NCBI RefSeq assembly: GCF_007655135.1
Contig: NC_045133.1
Location: 19,999,845 to 20,063,844 of the forward strand
DNA length: 64,000 nt
Reading direction: 5' to 3'
Origin: Punica granatum
Taxonomy: Eukaryota > Streptophyta > Magnoliopsida > Myrtales > Lythraceae
Position numbers and translations under genes: made by a program. The notes beneath the pieces were generated by a model that worked only from the letters and a program-made list of their open reading frames with translations, had not been told where the DNA came from and searched no databases. Positions 58,546-64,000 of the stretch are shown one piece after another (positions within the stretch are counted from its first letter, which is position 1; each line of letters begins with the position of its first letter).

Positions 58546-60600
58546 GACAGCTCTTGATCTCTCTGGCTTCCTCTCGGTCTTTTATGGGGATGCTGAAGAA
58601 CAAAGCAGAAAGAACAGACAGAGGGCGAACAGACCAGCTCTTTGATTGTTGGACCCTTGCTCTCCATCTTCATCACATTCCTCTGTCATCACAGCCTCTA
58701 ATCACCACCAGAGCATCATCACCTTCGCGTCCACTTTTCCTGCTACTTCTCGGTTCGGTTTCCCTAGGCAGTCCATCAACCATTTCAATATTCTTCCTGC
58801 TTCCATCATTTTCAGATGAAAAGATCAGTAGCCCGCTGGTTTTTCATGGCCATTTCAGCTTTGTCGGATCTCTCTCTCTCTCTCTCTCTCTCCCCCCCTC
58901 TCTCTCTCTCTCCCCCCCTCTTTCTCTCTGGCTCGGGCAGAAGCAATGGAAGGAGAACAAAAAGGGGGAAAAAAAAAAAACACCATCCTTGTTGCGTCTC
59001 CTTCAGCTCGGTTTTGGTTGGTTTTGCTGGGAGCTTCTGATCACCTTCGGTCCTTGGATGGCAGCTCAGTCCAGCTCCTTTCTTCCCCGGCATCTAGCTT
59101 CATCGATCATCATCTCATCTCCAATCCACATACTTCAAGCAAATCACCCCATCTCCTCTGGGTTTCATCCTCACCATCAACGCAGAGCTCAACGTCCATC
59201 ATCAGCAGCCAACATCAACCTGAGTTCTCTAACTTATCCCTCTCACTCACTGCTTCACACTCGGCATTTTCGCTCGACCAAGACAGAGTTGGCTGGCTCC
59301 GCCCGTTCCCTGCATTCTCCTGCCCGTTCTCTGCGAGTGGCTGCTGAAATCTGCCCAACGGCGGCTCACCTTATCCCCTGCAGCTCCCTGCATGCCGGCT
59401 ACACTCTATATTCTCTGCTCCTTCCCATTCCCGGCTCTTGCATCCTGGGGAGGTCACGATTCCATCACCTTTTATTAACCTTCTGCCTACTCCCGGACTG
59501 GACAGCAACTAACCTTCCTTGCTCTTCTTCTCTGGAGAGACAGCAACACATTGGCTGCCATCGACCTTCCCATCTTCACCGTCTTCATCATCCTCACATC
59601 ACCATTAGCTTAGACAGCCATCCTCATCAAAAACTAAGACTTGACAGTTCTCCCTATCTTCTTCTCAGTTCCCTTATTCCCAGTTTTTGCTTTTTCTCGA
59701 GACAAATAAGACAATAGAATAGCAGGCATCTTCTCCTCCCTCTTCCCTTTTCGACTAAGAACAACAACATCATCACATAGCAACCGATCTCCACCTCACC
59801 ACCTCTGTCCAGCAACCATCTCTACTGCTCCATTTCTCTCTCGTTCCCCGTCTCTTTCTCCTGATCACCATCACCACACCAGTACACATGCTTCCCGACA
59901 CCATCTCTAGCCTCCCTTGGGTCCCCTTGAGCGACTGAGCTGTTCCTAAAGCTGCTCCAGGTCTTCCCCGAGCTGTTACTACACATCCCCGAGCTCCTCA
60001 TGTTGCTCAGTCACTCACCTGCAGCTTATTGAGCTGAGTTGCTCCTGTGTTGCTGCTGTCATCCAAGTTTCCCTGAGCTGAACAACACTTGTCCAGTCCC
60101 TCCTCGAGTTCCCGGAGTCATGGTGGTTGCGTTCGGGTCTTCTCCAGGCCCTTGAGCTGCTGAGGACCTCTGCTCACCTCTACTGAGCTCCCTTGCCTGC
60201 TGTCCAGCCCTTCTTGGGCTTCCGCGAGCTGCTGTGGTCAGTCGAGTCCCCGAGCTAAGTCGAGCTTCTTGTTCTTTTCCTTCTCTGTTCTCTTCCCGCG
60301 TATTTCTTTTCTGCTGTGTTGCCGCTCCGTTTCCTTCATGTTGTAGGTTCTTCTCGAGGTCCATGAGCCCCCCTACGGAGCTAACAAAGTTGTTGTTCCA
60401 GTCCCCAACTCGAACTCGAGTTCGTTGTAATCATTGTTGGCATTTCCGAATTGCTGCTGCCCCGTTTCCATTTTCCTTGCTTCTATGGTGTGCTGGGGCA
60501 GCCCACGGCAAGTTCATTCGACGGATTCCTGAAGCCACACGAGCTCCTCTCGACACTAGCTCGAAAAGGTATCAAATCCTGACCTAGTGGCATATCTAGA
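58546..60600. other. long pyrimidine-biased region with CT microsatellites
   Basis: The plus strand is strongly C/T-rich for about 2 kb. (CT)n tracts interrupted by C6-7 runs lie at 58869-58923. From 59930 to 60250 a loose motif CCGAGCT or TGAGCTG recurs many times. A 387-codon plus-strand frame (58554-59717) is Ser/His/Leu-rich and looks like a by-product of the bias. It may be the 5' leader and promoter of the minus-strand gene, or part of an unrecognised long LTR. Confidence 0.5.
58869..58923. repeat. (CT)n microsatellite with C runs
   Basis: Two blocks of CT repeats, each followed by CCCCCC. Confidence 0.95.
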
Positions 60601-63600
60601 ACTATATTGTGTGGTTGATTTGATGCTTGCATGACCTTTAATGATGTGAAGTGCATGTTTCAATCAGGATGACACGAACCGGTTTATTAATACGAACTCG
60701 ACTCTTTAAAACCGAGATGTGCAATGAAGAATCAACCCGAACATGATCTTGAAATTTAAAGAATCGAACTTAAAATCGGTTTTTTGAAGTGAGAATGAGC
60801 CCACACAAACTAATCTCCTGCTCACTCGATTTAAGGAATAATCGACTACAAGAATCCAAATCGGCTTAATTGATAACTTGATTTTAAAATCGACAAATTA
60901 AATATCATTATGATTGTCATGAATCATGTGTTTTGAAGTGTTCTTTGTCATTTTAATTAAAATCTCACTCGAACTTGGAATAATCATGTAAAGTCGGTTT
61001 AAAATCGGTTTTAATTACGAGACGGTCGTGAATTAAGTGCTCCCATTGAACGGTCCACCAATGGCCGGTTTGACGGCTTGAAACTCGCAAACAAAAGCAT
61101 TCAGCGATTCATTTAATTTAATCGATCTCACATGCATAGTAATTGGGATGATCCACTCGGCTAATTAACTAACACGGCATTTTAATAATAATTTGTACAA
61201 ACCTGTTAATAATTTGTAATCGAGTCGATAAATCATGAACTGATAATCGTGCCATTTTCTAAACCCATATTTTTATATATATATAAATAACGAGGCTTGC
61301 GCGTAGCATGGATATCTAGGAAGGATTCACGTGTCCTGACTTGAGTCCATACCCAATTTGAGGTGGTTCAGGGGAATGTGAGAATTCTTCCGACTCCCTC
61401 GGGATTTACATATGACCCTTGTGGATCTAGGAGATCGGTTGACACCGACTACCGGCCAAGGTGGTCCACACCACATAGTCTCAATTTTGTAAATCAATTT
61501 TTCCATCTCAATGGCAAGATTATCAGTTTATAATTTATCAACAACTCTAGGGTTAGAGTGATCGAAACCCCCCGAGCCACGGGTGAAGACAGGCAGCCAA
61601 TGTGGGCGCAGCCCTTATCCGACCAAAGTGTTTTTGTCATTCTGACGTATATTGGGACGCTTAAGGAGGTGGACCAAAGATGCGAGTGGGGACGGCCCGG
61701 AAAAAAGTTGCCCGGCCTTACATAGGACATGAGCAGAGACCTTGGTACCCCCGAGGTGTTTCACATTCTCACTTCCCTAAGTTTGTGCTTAGATCGAATT
61801 TATATGTTATAATACACAAAACTGGATTAATCACGCACTTGACATGATCACACACAAGGAAACAGGTTGATCAAAACCCTAAGTGTAGGATTCTAGCAAA
61901 ACACAATTATGTCATAATTTGTTAATCTGTCAGTGTCACAAAACAGAACAACTTAAACTAAATCCAGACACTAAGGGTTTGACGACAGATATCATGTCTG
62001 TCAAGTTCTTTCTAAGCAAAGTCGAATGCCACATGCCCTTTCAAGACGACCCTTGGCCGATTATTACCCCACATATTTGCTCTGTTTTTGTTTGTTTCGG
62101 GGGTAGAAACTTGATTGTTAAGTAATTTCAATCCATAATTTGATAATCACGTAAACACAACAATTAACACATAACTTATCTGTTTTCATCTGTTTTCTTT
62201 ATTTTGATTGAGAGTGATAAATTTGAAATAAAATAGTAAAATAACTCACAAATAACCATCCCGCTAACCCTTTCTCTCACTCACGCTCTCACTTTTCCTA
62301 TTTTTTCTATCTCGCCTCTCTTATCTCCCTATTGGACGTCTATTTCTTCACCAGAAGATGAAGTTGAGCAATATTTTTATTTTTAATAATAATTCTACTA
62401 TTGTAATTCAATTTTTACCTAAATTATTGGATATATTGAAGTGGCATTAACATTTATAATCAAATTGATATTTTTTTTCGCCAAATTGATTGTTAGATTA
62501 AACATTATTCTTTTAGTTATTTCACATGTAATGCAGATATATCTCTCGTCTATATCTATATCTATACTGATACATAAGGGAGATGAAAGATTTCTATCTA
62601 ACACTCAACTTCCCAAAATACTCATTGCAGATAATCTGTACGTCTAATAAAAAAGGTTGATGCTATCATGATTGATAGGAAAAAATAGCTGCCACGGTTA
62701 TTTTATTTTCAGCCATTAGATCCCCATACGTATAATGTGAACAGTACATGTGTCCATAACATTTTTACATCAAGATTCACCGCTCGTAGTTTTACCACCA
62801 ATATTTTTCACCATGCATCTTCTCGTCGACGGTCGGTCTCTTCTGTGGACTAGCTGGATTAATTTCGATATTAAGCCAAACCAAGATGTATTGGTTCAAT
62901 TAAATTAAAAGTAATTTAATTACTTACGTTAATAGAAGGAAAAAAGAAGAAATAATAAAGATATGGACCGCGCTGTATAGGGAGACTTTCGCCGGAATGT
63001 ACTCTTCGAATGCTTATTAATTTGCACAGGTACGGCTTTGTCCTGGCATTCATGAGTACGAGAAAATCATTACATCTTCACAAATAATAGATGCATAAAT
63101 TATTGAAGGAAAAAAAAAAAGAGGATACATAAATTGGTCTTTTACCCCTTATGTTGGTGATTATTGAAATCCCGTATACATTAGCCCAATCAGTTTTGTG
63201 CACGGCAATTACCTACCTGATGATAGGGTATTCTGGTCTGTACACAAGATTCTCTGGTACTTCTACGCGGCAATTCTGCACCTTCTCATACTTTTTCTAT
63301 CTTGCGAGGGAAGGGAAAGGAGGGGGACGAGTCCGCGTTGAATTGGGCTAGCAGCAAAGAGGGTAAGAGCGGGCGATCGAATGCAGTGCCGAGAGTCGAC
63401 GGAATTTTGGGTTTTGTTCTTTTATGAGGTCGAATAGATTTCAGGATTTAACGATTTTTACATAACTCTGAAGGTTTCAGGATTTGTTTTTGTATGAGGC
63501 GGAACTGGATTGGTTTTACGGTTTGTCGTGGTGTTTCTTTTCTTTTTCTAATTAATTATATTATTTTTAATTTAATCGAACCAATATATTTCTGTTGGTT

Positions 63601-64000
63601 TAATATTGAAATGGATTTGGCTGGTTCACGGGCGAGACCGACCATCGACAAGAAGGTGTATGGTCAAAAATATCGATAGTAAAACTATAAGGGATAAATC
63701 TTAATGTAAAAAAAATCTTGAAAACATGTTTTCTCTTATTATATTTAATAGGTTCAATGGCTGAAAACAAAACAATCCTAGTGATTGTTTTTATCTACCA
63801 ACCGTGGTAGAATCTCCAAATAAAAATATGAAGCTCGCTAGAGTATTTTCGTATGTACAGACACTAACTAAACTGTTTTCACACTTACGGTCACGAATCG
63901 TGCCCTCTTACTCGTAATTAAGTAATTATGCCTCTTCGCTTTCGGCAAGTCTGGCTGTATATATTCCATATACTTATTGCATTATCATTTCTCACCAGTC
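60601..64000. other. noncoding or unrecognised DNA to the window end
   Basis: A less AT-rich patch at 61300-61790 (around CCTGACTTGAGTCC and GGTACCCCCGAGGTG) looks like repeat-derived DNA but has no matching second copy here. 62150-63120 is AT-rich. 63290-63420 is purine-rich and could be a promoter or leader of a gene beyond the window. No coding exon is supported. Confidence 0.4.

Noticed and set aside
58554..59717. 387-codon plus-strand frame
   Set aside because: It is rich in Ser, His, Leu and Pro, follows the C/T bias of the DNA, spans CT microsatellites, and is open in more than one frame on this strand. No domain is visible, so it is treated as a by-product of composition.
61300..61800. 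LTR of a gypsy element
   Set aside because: The texture suggests repeat DNA, but I found no TG...CA boundaries, target repeat or second copy in the window, so it is left unassigned.

Overview
This is a eudicot plant genomic window. It holds a relic of a TIR-class (TNL) resistance gene, a class absent from grasses, plus a coiled-coil (CNL) relic, split genes with plant introns, Ty1/copia and other LTR elements, Mutator-like elements and AT-rich intergenic DNA. The TNL leucine-rich repeats look like those of Myrtales (Punica or Eucalyptus type), but that is only an impression. It is a decayed, repeat-rich resistance-gene neighbourhood. Very few genes look functional.

The backbone is a large direct duplication. 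Block 1 (about 2.2-22.26 kb) and block 2 (about 33.5-52.98 kb) share the same order: a small multi-pass membrane-protein gene, a TNL gene that has lost its TIR and NB exons, and a long noncoding tail. Aligning the two by eye gives filled and empty sites for each insertion. Block 1 alone carries two solo-LTR-like insertions (10357-12020 and 16446-18993), a CNL pseudogene and an RNase H relic. Block 2 alone carries a short LTR element (40159-41740) and two Pack-MULEs (43023-46442 and 47264-49142). It also lacks 4.3 kb, with an AACCCTAA microhomology at the junction. Between the blocks lies a copia retrotransposon (23685-31029, TSD TAGGG) with a foldback element nested inside it.

The most interesting coding content is an unrecognised membrane-protein family with four members here: A (2216-), B (inverted, split by the copia element), C (33509-) and D (54522-55448). 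Only D is intact: 187 codons of mostly hydrophobic sequence in exon 1 and a 95-residue acidic exon 2. A, B and C are broken and carry a Pro/Ser-rich tail built from tandemly duplicated exon-intron modules. Between B and C, a tandem array contains several copies of about 50 bp of the family's own 5' coding sequence.

The Pack-MULEs carry recognisable host gene pieces: the last two exons of a glutathione peroxidase gene, and the N-terminal part of a CRF-type AP2/ERF transcription factor. Other gene candidates are a first exon at 918-1084 behind a TATA box and duplicated RY motifs, and a small hypothetical protein on the minus strand at 58195-58545. The remaining stretches (5.96-7.9, 52.98-54.5, 55.45-58.19 and 60.6-64 kb) show no gene I can support.
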